Assembly (NCBI RefSeq): GCF_009982895.1
Contig: NZ_WXZL01000054.1
Location: 1 to 8,353 of the forward strand
Source of the DNA: Deinococcus alpinitundrae
Lineage (GTDB): Bacteria; Deinococcota; Deinococci; Deinococcales; Deinococcaceae
DNA length: 8,353 bases
Reading direction: 5' to 3'
Positions 1 through 6,838 of this stretch are shown one piece after another. A program made the position numbers and the translations under genes. The notes beneath the pieces were generated by a model. That model did not search any database. It was not told the DNA's origin and worked only from the letters and a program-made list of their open reading frames with translations. Position 1 is the stretch's first letter, and each line of letters begins with the position of its first letter.

Positions 1-34
1 GATGTTCTTTACTCGCGTCATCAGAAATTGTCAT
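1..34 (-). CDS. 5' end of an unidentified protein gene, cut by the window edge
   Basis: An ATG at 34-32 opens a minus-strand frame that stays open to the window edge and reads MTISDDASKEH. A GAGG Shine-Dalgarno match (46-43) lies 8 nt upstream, and a near-consensus promoter lies just before that, so a translated gene is likely. Too little is visible to name a product. A second ATG at 21-19, in another frame (MTRVKNI), is also open to the edge but lacks a ribosome binding site, so I prefer the start at 34. Confidence 0.4.
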   Translation of the reverse strand, partial: MTISDDASKEH

Positions 35-61
35 GCAGCCCGCCTCGTTTGAGGCTCAGAA

Positions 62-90
62 ACAATACATCCCCATCCCCCAGCTGTCAA
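62..90 (-). promoter_or_regulatory. Sigma-70 type promoter for the gene at the left edge
   Basis: On the minus strand TTGACA (90-85, six of six consensus) is followed after exactly 17 bp by TATTGT (67-62, four of six). Transcription would start near 55, about 20 nt before the ATG at 34. The spacer is rich in G runs. The predicted 5' leader contains a small perfect hairpin, GCCTC-AAAC-GAGGC (55-42), whose 3' arm includes the GAGG ribosome binding site. The leader could therefore partly mask translation initiation; that is inference. Confidence 0.65.
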
Positions 91-271
91 CCCCTGACCA
101 GCGGTAATGCGCGACCATCATCAAAAAGCGCCTCAGCTCTGGATATAAAAATCAGAAAACATCTGTCTGGAACAGCCTTTTTTGGTAAAGAGCAGTGAGC
201 GGCATCTGAGCCGGGTTAAGGCGGACGAGTCACCACTCCTATTCGGGCAGTGTGGGTGGACATGCATCCGG
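91..271. other. Intergenic stretch without a recognisable gene
   Basis: Between the left-edge promoter and the terminator of homoisocitrate dehydrogenase I find no convincing gene. A-rich and T-rich patches occur (TATAAAA at 144-150, a T6 run at 178-183). The T run follows a weak 4-bp stem (CTGT/ACAG), too small to call a terminator. Base composition is visibly less GC-rich than in the coding regions. Confidence 0.5.
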
Positions 272-318
272 AACAAACGAAACCAGCCCGAAGCTGCACG
301 GGGCAAGCTTCGGGCTGG
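272..318 (-). terminator. Rho-independent terminator of homoisocitrate dehydrogenase
   Basis: Reading the minus strand, a perfect 13-bp stem (CCAGCCCGAAGCT and its complement, at 318-306 and 295-283) encloses a 10-nt loop. A T-rich tail TTTCGTTTGTT follows (282-272). It begins 11 nt after the stop codon of the dehydrogenase gene. The long GC-rich stem and the U-rich tail on one strand only make this a strong intrinsic terminator for minus-strand transcripts. Confidence 0.88.
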
Positions 319-329
319 GCGAAAGGGGA

Positions 330-1325
330 TTACAAGTAGGCAATCAGCGCTTTGGTAAATTCCTCGGTGCTGGCGGTGCCGCCCAGATCGCGGGTGCGCG
401 GGCCTTCGGCCAGAATTTTGTTGACGGCAACGTCAATGCGGCCAGCGATCTCGGTTTCGCCCAGATGCTGAAGCATCAGCACGGCGGCCAGCACAGTGGC
501 GGTGGGGTTGGCGACGCCCTGACCAGCAATGTCGGGGGCCGAGCCGTGAACCGACTCGAAGATGCCGAACTTGTCGCCGATGTTGCCGCTGGCGGCGATG
601 CCGAGCCCGCCCACCAGCCCGGCAGCGAGGTCAGAGAGAATGTCACCGAACATGTTGGTCATGACCAGCACGTCGAACTGCTGGGGGTTGCGCACAAGCT
701 GCATGGCCGCGTTGTCCACGATCATGGTGCTGACATTCAGCCCGTCCATGGCACCAACCTCATCCATGATGGTGTTGAGAAACAGGCCCTGGGTGACCGG
801 CAGCACGTTGGCCTTGTGGACCACCGAGAGTTTCCTGCGGCGCTGCATGGCGAGATTGGCGGCGAACTTGCCGATAGCGAGACTGGCGTCTTTGGTAATG
901 ACTGTATCGGCGATGGCGGTGTCACCATAGCGACGTTCCTGCTCAACATACAGACCCTGGGTGTTCTCGCGCACCAATACCAGATCGACGTTCTCGTAAG
1001 CGCCCGGCACGGGGCGAGTCTTGGTGGGACGCACGTTGGCATATAAGCCGTACTTCTGGCGCAAATGACGAATCGCGCCCTTGAAGCCGTCGGGCTTGTC
1101 GGTGGGACTGGTGGCGGCCCCGAAGAGAGTGGCATGGGTATTTTCTACTGCGTCGTAGGTGGCCTGGGGAGTAGACGTGCCGTGGTCCAGGAAGTATTCG
1201 TATCCGGCTTGGGCGTCCACGTACTCGGCGTCGAAGCCAGCGGCGTCGAGCACGCGGCGGGCCGCCGGGATCACTTCGTGGCCGATGCCGTCGCCTTCGA
1301 TCAGTGCAATTCGGTACTTTGCCAT
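330..1325 (-). CDS. hicd: Homoisocitrate dehydrogenase
   Basis: This 331-residue enzyme would oxidatively decarboxylate homoisocitrate to 2-oxoadipate with NAD+, in the alpha-aminoadipate route to lysine used by Thermus and Deinococcus; it is cytosolic. It is a full-length beta-decarboxylating dehydrogenase. Visible landmarks are the N-terminal [13 protein letters not shown] (8-20), the substrate-choice region [16 protein letters not shown] (85-100), [14 protein letters not shown] (120-133) with the catalytic Tyr126 region, Lys171, the family signature around [13 protein letters not shown] (224-236) with metal-binding Asp228 and Asp232, and the NAD-binding loop [17 protein letters not shown] (260-276). 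The YVEQERRY stretch and the 85-100 region fit homoisocitrate dehydrogenase better than 3-isopropylmalate dehydrogenase. Activity on isocitrate as well is possible in this family. The ATG start lies 9 nt after a -10 box, and a strong terminator follows. No other lysine gene is in view. Confidence 0.92.
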   Translation of the reverse strand: MAKYRIALIEGDGIGHEVIPAARRVLDAAGFDAEYVDAQAGYEYFLDHGTSTPQATYDAVENTHATLFGAATSPTDKPDGFKGAIRHLRQKYGLYANVRPTKTRPVPGAYENVDLVLVRENTQGLYVEQERRYGDTAIADTVITKDASLAIGKFAANLAMQRRRKLSVVHKANVLPVTQGLFLNTIMDEVGAMDGLNVSTMIVDNAAMQLVRNPQQFDVLVMTNMFGDILSDLAAGLVGGLGIAASGNIGDKFGIFESVHGSAPDIAGQGVANPTATVLAAVLMLQHLGETEIAGRIDVAVNKILAEGPRTRDLGGTASTEEFTKALIAYL

Positions 1326-1334
1326 AGTGAAGTC

Positions 1335-1340
1335 AGTTTA
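1335..1340 (-). promoter_or_regulatory. Putative -10 box for homoisocitrate dehydrogenase
   Basis: TAAACT on the minus strand fits the TANNNT -10 pattern and lies 9 nt upstream of the ATG at 1325, with no clear -35 hexamer and no Shine-Dalgarno sequence. A start site about 7 nt downstream would give an almost leaderless mRNA. The gene could therefore be transcribed separately from mnmC2, whose stop codon lies 72 nt upstream. Confidence 0.45.
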
Positions 1341-1397
1341 GGGGATGGACAGGTCAGCGCAGGCTCGCGGAGTGTTTCCGGGTGGGGGAACAATGTT

Positions 1398-2342
1398 CTA
1401 GATTGGCAATCCCAGTTGCTCCACCACCCCCTGCGCCAGCAATGGCCCCAGCAAGAAGCCCTTGCTGCCCAGCCCACTAAGGTGCCACACGCCCGACTCG
1501 TCGCGCCCGCAGTCCAGCGGCGAGAGGCGCACTCCGGTCCAGTGGCCCGCGACCTCGACACCGCTCAGGCCACTCAGCGCCGCTCCCTTGCATAACAGCC
1601 AGTCGAGCGATTTGAGCGGCAGGCCGAGCGCTAGCGCCTCTGCGTGACTCTCTGCCGGAGCCTCGAAGGTCGCGCCCAGCACGCCGCCGTGTATTGCAGG
1701 CGAGAGATAGGCCCCGAAGCTCACCGGCTGCGTTGGGGCCTTGTTCAGCAGCAGCAGACTCCCGGCGCGGTGGGTGCCTCCCTCGCCTCCGAATGAACCG
1801 CCGCAGCACAGCACCCGGTCGGCGCATAGAATTTCGCCGCCATCCAGCACAGCACCGCTGGCCATGACCGTTGCCACCCGCCCGCGCATTACCCGCGCTC
1901 CCGACGCCGCCACCAGCGCCCGAACGAGCGCCGCGCCGCTGACCCAGCCGCCTTCCGGAATCTCCAGAACGCTGTGCCAGCCGGGGGGGAGTCCAGCTGG
2001 GTCGTGCCAGCGGTGCGGCAGTTCGGCGGGCAGATTGGCGACCCACTTGCGCCGGGTCTTTTCGTCGGGCACCGGACGCTGCACTCCTGACTGGGCGTGG
2101 GGAACAGCGTGGCCCGCCGCTTCCAGCTCGCGGATCAGGGCGAAGGTGAAACGCAGCCCAGCCAGCGAGAGCGCCTCGACCTTGCCACTCTGCCCCCGCA
2201 CCGGGTTGAGCAGCGCAGCGGGCACGTCGCTTGCGCGGCCCTCGCCCGCGTCGAGCAGCGTCACCGCCCAGCCGGAGCGGGCCGCAAAGTACGCCGCCGA
2301 CGCGCCCGCGATGCCGCCCCCGGCGATCAAGAGGTGCTTCAC
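1398..2342 (-). CDS. mnmC2: FAD-dependent oxidoreductase half of MnmC (tRNA cmnm5U34 demodification)
   Basis: This 314-residue protein matches the C-terminal, FAD-dependent domain of MnmC, which removes the carboxymethyl group from cmnm5(s2)U34 of tRNA to leave nm5(s2)U34. The dinucleotide-binding motif [12 protein letters not shown] (6-17) opens the protein. [11 protein letters not shown] follows at 44-54, [11 protein letters not shown] at 267-277, and the D-amino-acid-oxidase-type C-terminal signature [14 protein letters not shown] at 290-303. It is shorter than the corresponding domain of E. coli MnmC. Translation starts at GTG, and the GTGA overlap with the stop of the methyltransferase gene implies translational coupling. 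A generic D-amino-acid oxidase or glycine oxidase would look similar, but the adjacent MnmC1 gene makes the tRNA role much more likely. Confidence 0.85.
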   Translation of the reverse strand: MKHLLIAGGGIAGASAAYFAARSGWAVTLLDAGEGRASDVPAALLNPVRGQSGKVEALSLAGLRFTFALIRELEAAGHAVPHAQSGVQRPVPDEKTRRKWVANLPAELPHRWHDPAGLPPGWHSVLEIPEGGWVSGAALVRALVAASGARVMRGRVATVMASGAVLDGGEILCADRVLCCGGSFGGEGGTHRAGSLLLLNKAPTQPVSFGAYLSPAIHGGVLGATFEAPAESHAEALALGLPLKSLDWLLCKGAALSGLSGVEVAGHWTGVRLSPLDCGRDESGVWHLSGLGSKGFLLGPLLAQGVVEQLGLPI

Positions 2343-3019
2343 GGTTTACGGGCCACCAGAAATTCGCCCTTGCCCACCAGCCCGGCCGCCCGGCCCCGCC
2401 GCCGCTCCACTGCCAGGCCCGCTGCGATCAGACCGCGCCGCACCGCGCCCGCCGCGCTGTACGTCGCCAGCTGTCCCCCCGGCGCGAGACTGGCCGACAG
2501 CCGGGCCAGCATCTCCGGCGTCCAGACTTCCGGGTTGCGGGCAGGGCTAAACCCGTCGAGGTAAACGGCGCTGGCCCACCCGAGCGGCAGATCGGCGGCG
2601 CTGACGTCAGCGAAGACGACCCGCAGGGTGGCCCGGCCCTCCGAGACGCTCAACTCACCCGCCGCCGTGCCCGCATCCCAGGTAACGAGCAGGGCCAGCC
2701 ACAGCGCGTTCTCCTCCCCCGCCGACACCTCGCGCAGCACGGACGCCGCCAACGGAAACGCCTCGAAGGCCAGGTAGTCGAGCACTGCGCCGCGCCCGGC
2801 AGTATCGGCCAGGGTGGTGCGGAAATTCAGGCCTAGCCCGAAGCCGACTTCCAGCACACGGGGAGCCGGGTGAAGGTGCGCGGCACTGCCTTCCAGAAAG
2901 ACCGTCCGCGACTGGCGGGCCGCGCCGTGCCGCGACGAGTACCACTCGCCGTAGCGTGGGCTGAACACGCTCAGCGAGCCGTCGGCAGTGGCCTGCGGGC
3001 TGGTCGAGACCGGCTCCAC
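2339..3019 (-). CDS. mnmD: MnmC1/MnmD tRNA (mnm5s2U34) methyltransferase
   Basis: This 226-residue SAM-dependent methyltransferase would methylate nm5(s2)U34 to mnm5(s2)U34 in the wobble position of tRNAs such as Lys, Glu and Gln. It matches the N-terminal domain of E. coli MnmC and the stand-alone MnmD of Aquifex. Visible motifs are [20 protein letters not shown] (23-42), the SAM loop [11 protein letters not shown] (55-65), [14 protein letters not shown] (153-166) with probable catalytic Asp155, [13 protein letters not shown] (185-197) and the C-terminal KGEFLVAR (217-224). The start is GTG, one base after the stop of the PIG-L gene, and the 3' end overlaps mnmC2 by 4 nt. The gene therefore sits in a tightly coupled minus-strand operon. 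The first 20 residues are poorly conserved-looking and the start could be a few codons later. Confidence 0.88.
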   Translation of the reverse strand: MEPVSTSPQATADGSLSVFSPRYGEWYSSRHGAARQSRTVFLEGSAAHLHPAPRVLEVGFGLGLNFRTTLADTAGRGAVLDYLAFEAFPLAASVLREVSAGEENALWLALLVTWDAGTAAGELSVSEGRATLRVVFADVSAADLPLGWASAVYLDGFSPARNPEVWTPEMLARLSASLAPGGQLATYSAAGAVRRGLIAAGLAVERRRGRAAGLVGKGEFLVARKP

Positions 3020-3020
3020 C

Positions 3021-4010
3021 CTATTTGCCCAAGTCGGCGGGCGGAATGGGGCTGCCCTTGACGGGCGCGGGCAGCAGCAATTCGTTCTGACGCACGAAAG
3101 CCCACATGAAGCGCGGAATGACCATTAACTGTGATTTATAGGCTCTGATGGCGTCCATCTGCCGGGCCCGCTGGGCCGCCGTCACGGGGTAACGCTGCCA
3201 CTGGAGGCCCTGTGAAGTGGGACGCGGCGGCGCGAGCGGCAGCTCACCGTGCAGGCCCTTGGGCAGCGGCCACTCCAGTCCCCCGTGAACCAGGTAGTAG
3301 TAGAGCGTCTCGCCACGCTGTGAGGCCAGCCGCGAGGCCAGGTAGGCCGCCGTGCGGTGGTCAGGATGACCGTCCTGGGCACTGGGGGCCAGTACGATGT
3401 CGGGCCTGACCTGATCGTAGACGGCGGCCAGCTGGCGGTCGAGTTCCTGGCCGGTATAAGGTTTTCCCGGCGCAAGGGTTCCGGCATACGGGACCCGGTT
3501 GACGCCGGTATGCACCGAGGTATACGGCACCAAGTAATTTTGCAGATAAATCGGGGTCAAGCCCTGGTCGGGGAAGCCCAGAAACGACACATGGTCGGCA
3601 GGAATGCCCAGTGCCTTCGTCGCGGCGCGGGCTTCGTTCATGCGCCGCAGGCCCAGGCGCAGCATATCGGCGTGATTGATCCGCAACTCCCGGGTGGTGG
3701 CGCGGGCGTCCCACTCGAAGCCGTCGCCACTGGTCAAAAAGACCACGTAGACCTGCCCACCCCGCTCCATCACGTCTTGCAGAAGGCCGCCCGCCGCCAG
3801 CGTCTCGTCGTCGGGATGCGGCGAGACGAACAGCACCCGTCCGCTGAGCGGCTTCATTTCCGGCAGGGCCGCCGCCGCCGCCCTCACCCGCTGCAAGGTC
3901 AGGCTGCCGGTGGGAAGCCAGTACCAGCCGTTGACGAAAGCCGCCAGCAGCGCCACGATCACCAGCACCGCAGTCAGGCGTTTCCATTTGCGGGGTGGCT
4001 TGAGACGCAT
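3021..4010 (-). CDS. Membrane-anchored PIG-L/LmbE family deacetylase
   Basis: This 329-residue zinc hydrolase belongs to the PIG-L/LmbE family, which removes N-acetyl groups from GlcNAc-type sugars. The basic N terminus (RKWKR, 7-11) and a single hydrophobic helix at about 12-28 suggest an N-in signal anchor with the catalytic domain outside the cytoplasm. The metal site is clear: PHPDDE at 64-69 (His65, Asp68 as ligands) and DGHPDHR at 213-219 (His218 as third ligand). LTSGDG (92-97) and [14 protein letters not shown] (123-136) are typical of the fold. The frame is open further upstream to 4211, but I chose ATG 4010: the anchor follows directly, a GGTGGG sits just upstream, and an earlier start would run into the divergent ligase gene. 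The substrate is unknown. An envelope glycan is more plausible than a cytosolic thiol precursor. Confidence 0.82.
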   Translation of the reverse strand: MRLKPPRKWKRLTAVLVIVALLAAFVNGWYWLPTGSLTLQRVRAAAAALPEMKPLSGRVLFVSPHPDDETLAAGGLLQDVMERGGQVYVVFLTSGDGFEWDARATTRELRINHADMLRLGLRRMNEARAATKALGIPADHVSFLGFPDQGLTPIYLQNYLVPYTSVHTGVNRVPYAGTLAPGKPYTGQELDRQLAAVYDQVRPDIVLAPSAQDGHPDHRTAAYLASRLASQRGETLYYYLVHGGLEWPLPKGLHGELPLAPPRPTSQGLQWQRYPVTAAQRARQMDAIRAYKSQLMVIPRFMWAFVRQNELLLPAPVKGSPIPPADLGK

Positions 4011-4021
4011 CAGCGCCCACC

Positions 4022-4027
4022 AATATA
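4022..4027 (-). promoter_or_regulatory. Putative -10 box for the PIG-L/mnm operon
   Basis: TATATT on the minus strand (five of six to TATAAT) lies 11 nt upstream of the ATG at 4010, predicting a very short leader. No good -35 hexamer is visible at the usual distance (CTTTCT at best). It faces away from the -10 box of the ligase gene, 48 bp to the right. Confidence 0.45.
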
Positions 4028-4075
4028 AGCGAAGGTTTGATGAAGAAAGAGCGGTCCCCGCCGCCCCCGCCCCCG

Positions 4076-4081
4076 TATACT
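4076..4081 (+). promoter_or_regulatory. Putative -10 box giving a leaderless ligase mRNA
   Basis: TATACT (five of six to TATAAT) ends 7 nt before the GTG start at 4089, so the likely transcription start coincides with the start codon. No Shine-Dalgarno sequence exists between them. Upstream lies a C-rich tract (4056-4074) rather than a -35 hexamer. Confidence 0.55.
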
Positions 4082-4088
4082 CGCTGGC

Positions 4089-5141
4089 GTGCCTGCCCCG
4101 AGTCGCCTGCCCGCCCGTCCGACCTTCGGCCTGGAAGAGGAGGTCTTCGTGCTGCACGGTGGGCGCACCTCGCTGGGCAGCTTGTGGAACATGGGCAGCT
4201 TGCTGTGGCAAGACCCGAAACGCAACTGGGCCGCCACCGCCACCAACTTCCGGCGCGGCCCGGCTGCCAAGCGCGAGACGATGAGCAGTGTGGAAGTCAG
4301 CACGCCCGTCGAGTTCAGCGCCGCAACCTTATTTACGGCGGCATTGTCACGCCGCATCGCACTGTCGCGGGCCTTTGCTTCGGGGCAACTCGTCGCGCTG
4401 GGGGCCTTGCCCGGCAGCGACCGCTACCACACGGCGGGCCTGCACATTCATGTCGGCGTGCCTGCTGGCCCCGAGCGTGAGCGCGAGCGGGCACGGCTCT
4501 ACGGCAACCTAGCGTATGTGCTGCCGGTGCTGACCCTGGCGAGCGCCAGCAGTCCGTATTTCGGTGCGGGCAGCGCAGGACCGCTTTCGCGGGTTGCAGC
4601 ATCGTTCGCGCTGGGCGAGATCGGCCCCGATGCCCGCCAGCGCTTTCAGGACCTGATCGTGACCCGGCGGCTGGGCACCGTGGAGCTGCGCGTGCTCGAC
4701 CCGGTGCCAGACCCCGAGCGGCTATGGGCCATCTTGCAGGCGGTGGAGCGAGTCGCCCGGCTCCCCGACACGCTGCCCGGTAGCCGTGAGGACTACAACG
4801 CCCTCAGGGCGCAGATGCTGACCGGCCTCACCCCGGCACTGCGAGCACGGGCTGGAGAGGTCGCAGTGCTCACCGGTTTCGATTCGCACTGGACCGAATA
4901 CACCGAGGCGCAGCGGGTGCAGGCCCACACCGAGGCGCATGGCTGGGAAAGCGCCTGCGCCCACCTCGACGGTCTGTACCGTAGCGGCGTCTGGCAGGAC
5001 CTCGGCACACCGCACACGCCGCCGCCCGCCTGGCACGGCCCGGCCGGATTCGCCCGCTATTACCTGCCCAAGTTGCCGTACATCGCCCGCAAGGCGTACC
5101 TGGAAAACCATCCGGGGGCTGGTGAGGTGGAGACGGGGTGA
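4089..5141 (+). CDS. GCS2/YbdK-like carboxylate-amine ligase
   Basis: This 350-residue protein belongs to the glutamate-cysteine ligase family 2 (YbdK-like), ATP-dependent enzymes that join a carboxylate to an amine, often glutamate to cysteine or to another amino compound. Family marks are FGLEEEVFVL near the N terminus (13-22), with the metal/ATP-binding glutamates, the GLHIHVGV histidine motif in the middle (117-124), and LGTVELRVLDPVPDPERLW (195-213), equivalent to the GT-E-R strand of the family. Length is close to the family norm. The GTG start is supported by a -10 box 7 nt upstream. The gene diverges from the PIG-L deacetylase and ends in a G-rich repeat covering its stop codon. The true substrates cannot be read from sequence; Deinococcus is known for bacillithiol rather than glutathione, so glutathione synthesis should not be assumed. 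Confidence 0.8.
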   Translation: MPAPSRLPARPTFGLEEEVFVLHGGRTSLGSLWNMGSLLWQDPKRNWAATATNFRRGPAAKRETMSSVEVSTPVEFSAATLFTAALSRRIALSRAFASGQLVALGALPGSDRYHTAGLHIHVGVPAGPERERERARLYGNLAYVLPVLTLASASSPYFGAGSAGPLSRVAASFALGEIGPDARQRFQDLIVTRRLGTVELRVLDPVPDPERLWAILQAVERVARLPDTLPGSREDYNALRAQMLTGLTPALRARAGEVAVLTGFDSHWTEYTEAQRVQAHTEAHGWESACAHLDGLYRSGVWQDLGTPHTPPPAWHGPAGFARYYLPKLPYIARKAYLENHPGAGEVETG

Positions 5142-5165
5142 GGTGGGGAGGGGGCGTGATTGGGG
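5121..5165 (+). repeat. G-rich direct repeat and potential G-quadruplex at the ligase stop codon
   Basis: The 10-mer GGTGAGGTGG occurs twice (5121-5130 and 5137-5146). From 5135 four G tracts of four or more follow (5135-5138, 5145-5148, 5150-5154, 5162-5165), separated by loops of 6, 1 and 7 nt. This meets the usual G-quadruplex pattern on the coding strand, so it could form in RNA as well as DNA. It spans the TGA at 5139-5141 and the start of the intergenic gap. Confidence 0.55.
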
Positions 5166-5223
5166 TCTCCAAGCACCCTTCACCACCACAGCAGCACGCC
5201 GCCCGCCTGCGAAGGCCCGCTGA

Positions 5224-5229
5224 TACACT
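5224..5229 (+). promoter_or_regulatory. Putative -10 box giving a leaderless psd mRNA
   Basis: TACACT fits the TANNNT -10 pattern and ends 6 nt before the ATG at 5236. There is no Shine-Dalgarno sequence between them and no clear -35 hexamer. This fits a leaderless promoter for the psd-dedA cluster, which starts 94 nt after the ligase stop codon. Confidence 0.5.
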
Positions 5230-5235
5230 CAGGCC

Positions 5236-5961
5236 ATGTTGAAATTCCTGCTGACTTTTTTGCGGCGGCTGCTGCCGTTCGCCCTGATCTGGGGAGCCGT
5301 GCTGCTGTTCTTGCAGCGCGTCTGGTTTTACCGCGATCCGGTACGCATCACCCCGACCGACGACGACCTGCTGACCAGTCCCTGCGACGGTCAGGTGGTC
5401 TATGTGCGCCGGGTCGAGAACGGCGAGATCGTCAGCGAGAAGCTCGGGCAGAAGATCCGCGTTTCGGAAATCACCCACGCCGAGTGGCCCGAGGGCGAGA
5501 CGCCGGGCGCGGGCTGGCTGATCGGCATCTATATGTCGCCGCTGGACGTGCATTTCAACTACGCGCCGATGCAGGGCCGCATCACCGGCATTCACCACAA
5601 CGGTGCGAAACTCAATCTGCCGATGGTGGACCTCTGGGAATACATCCAGCTCACCTACCTACGCCGGGCCGTCGATCTGTTTGCCAAGCGCTACGCTTTG
5701 GAAAACGAGCGCCAGACAGTCTTTATCGAGGGCCGCATCAAGGTGGCGATGGTGGAAATCGCCGACAAGTTCGTCAACAAGATCAGTACCTACGTCAAGG
5801 TGGGCGAGACCATCCGGCCTGGCCAGAAGATCAGCTTCATCGAGCGCGGCTCACAGGTCGATCTGTTCATCTTCGGCGAGGTGGACTTTCTGGTGGGCGT
5901 GGGCGATCAGGTCTACGGCGCACAGACGCCGATTGCCCGCCTGAGCAAGTCGCCGCGCTGA
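5236..5961 (+). CDS. psd: Phosphatidylserine decarboxylase proenzyme
   Basis: This pyruvoyl-dependent membrane enzyme would convert phosphatidylserine to phosphatidylethanolamine. At 241 residues it resembles the short decarboxylase group rather than the roughly 320-residue E. coli form. A hydrophobic N-terminal segment (about 11-27) anchors it. VWFYRDPVR (29-37) and SPCDGQVV (48-55, Asp51) are typical, as is the IGIYMSPLDVHFNYAP stretch (96-111) with His106. NERQTVFIEGRIKVAMVEIA (157-176) is another family stretch. Self-cleavage should occur between Gly205 and Ser206 in IERGSQVDLF, leaving a short alpha chain with an N-terminal pyruvoyl group. The ATG lies 6 nt after a -10 box, and dedA follows 10 nt after the stop. 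The family also includes archaetidylserine-type decarboxylases, so the exact lipid substrate is inferred. Deinococcus lipids are unusual, which adds to that doubt. Confidence 0.88.
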   Translation: MLKFLLTFLRRLLPFALIWGAVLLFLQRVWFYRDPVRITPTDDDLLTSPCDGQVVYVRRVENGEIVSEKLGQKIRVSEITHAEWPEGETPGAGWLIGIYMSPLDVHFNYAPMQGRITGIHHNGAKLNLPMVDLWEYIQLTYLRRAVDLFAKRYALENERQTVFIEGRIKVAMVEIADKFVNKISTYVKVGETIRPGQKISFIERGSQVDLFIFGEVDFLVGVGDQVYGAQTPIARLSKSPR

Positions 5962-5971
5962 GGCGGGGAGC

Positions 5972-6607
5972 ATGGTCAACGCCATCTTGCACTGGTTGCA
6001 AACCCTCGATCCGTTCGTTGTCCATCTGGTCAATTTCTTGCTGCTCACCCTGGAAGGCATCGGGCTGCCTGCCGTGCCATACGAGGCCAGCATGCTGGCG
6101 CTGGGCCTGATGGTCAAGGGGCATACCACCACGCTGTGGGAAGCAGTGCTGATCGGCACGCTGGGCAACACGCTCGGCAACATGATCGGCTACTACATCG
6201 GGCCGCGCGGTCTCAGGCTCATTCCCAAGAAGACCCAGCAGCGCCTGGGCCTGATTCAGATTCAGAGCATGCTCGAAAAGCACGGCCCCTGGATGGCGGT
6301 CATCAGCCGCTGGTTCGGGCCGCTCAGGACGCTGTTCATTCTGTACGCCCGCACGGCGGGACTCAAACCGCTGCCGTACCTGGCCTGCTCGTTTCTGGGC
6401 GCGCTGTCGTGGACGGCAGTCTGGCAGATCGGGATGTGGCTGGGTGGGGTGGCCTTTATCGAGGTCTGGCACCGTTACCAGAACTACGGCCTGATCGGGT
6501 TGGCGGTGCTGAGCGTGCCGGGCTACTTCATCTACCGGGCAGTGCATTCGGCGCGCGGCGAGGTCGCCAGCGCCGAGAAAGCCAAATCCCTTACCGAACA
6601 GGACTAA
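5972..6607 (+). CDS. DedA-family (VTT domain) membrane protein
   Basis: This 211-residue polytopic inner-membrane protein belongs to the DedA/VTT family, whose characterised members move lipids such as undecaprenyl phosphate or phosphatidylethanolamine across the membrane. Visible family features are an acidic re-entrant region, EGIGLPAVPYE (28-38), a small-residue helix GTLGNTLGNMIGYYIG (62-77), and SRWFGPLRT (112-120) with Arg113 and Arg119, matching the essential arginine motif. A glycine and tryptophan-rich helix follows (LGALSWTAVWQIGMWLGG, 142-159), then a last helix near 173-189. It starts 10 nt after psd with a GGGGAG purine tract just upstream. Its position supports a phospholipid-handling role linked to the decarboxylase, but the transported lipid is not shown by the sequence. 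Confidence 0.85.
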   Translation: MVNAILHWLQTLDPFVVHLVNFLLLTLEGIGLPAVPYEASMLALGLMVKGHTTTLWEAVLIGTLGNTLGNMIGYYIGPRGLRLIPKKTQQRLGLIQIQSMLEKHGPWMAVISRWFGPLRTLFILYARTAGLKPLPYLACSFLGALSWTAVWQIGMWLGGVAFIEVWHRYQNYGLIGLAVLSVPGYFIYRAVHSARGEVASAEKAKSLTEQD

Positions 6608-6612
6608 AGCCC

Positions 6613-6825
6613 ATGACGAAGAAGTTGACCCTCCATGCCCTCCTGCCACACGGCGCGAGATTGACCCTCTCAGTGCTGAGCACGACGGCTTATCTGGGGG
6701 TGGCGGTCACCGAACTGCGGCTGGACAGCGTTTATCGCACTAGGTTGGCGCTGCTGCTGAGCGCGGGGGCACTGTACGGCGTCTATCGCGCAGCGACCAG
6801 CATGATTCTGCTGAGCCTGCGGTGA
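6613..6825 (+). CDS. Small two-helix membrane protein, function unknown
   Basis: A 70-residue protein starting at ATG 6613, 5 nt after the dedA stop. I do not recognise a family. Two hydrophobic stretches, at about 16-35 and 44-69, are separated by a short charged segment (ELRLDSVYRTR), and the N terminus is basic (MTKKLTLHALL). This suggests a hairpin in the inner membrane with both ends inside. No Shine-Dalgarno sequence is evident, so translation probably depends on ribosomes finishing dedA. It is co-directional and tightly packed with psd and dedA, which suggests a membrane-associated role. Product assignment beyond that would be guesswork. Confidence 0.62.
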   Translation: MTKKLTLHALLPHGARLTLSVLSTTAYLGVAVTELRLDSVYRTRLALLLSAGALYGVYRAATSMILLSLR

Positions 6826-6838
6826 TGAGCAGCCCCCA

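Noticed and set aside
144..183. TATAAAA box and T6 run in the left intergenic stretch
   Set aside because: No -35 hexamer at a suitable distance and no downstream gene on the plus strand; the stem before the T run is only 4 bp.
252..1046. Long plus-strand open frame antisense to the dehydrogenase
   Set aside because: It is the shadow of a clearly conserved enzyme gene on the other strand, has low-complexity content and no family resemblance.
330..1325. 3-isopropylmalate dehydrogenase as the identity of the dehydrogenase
   Set aside because: The substrate region and the YVEQERRY stretch match homoisocitrate dehydrogenase of Thermus far better.
4011..4211. N-terminal extension of the PIG-L gene to an ATG at 4211
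   Set aside because: The extra residues look unlike protein of this family and overlap the divergent ligase gene; the signal anchor begins right after the ATG at 4010.
3021..5141. Deacetylase plus ligase as a bacillithiol or glutathione pathway
   Set aside because: The deacetylase is predicted to face outside the cytoplasm, and GCS2-like proteins have varied substrates; no BshA or BshC gene is in view.
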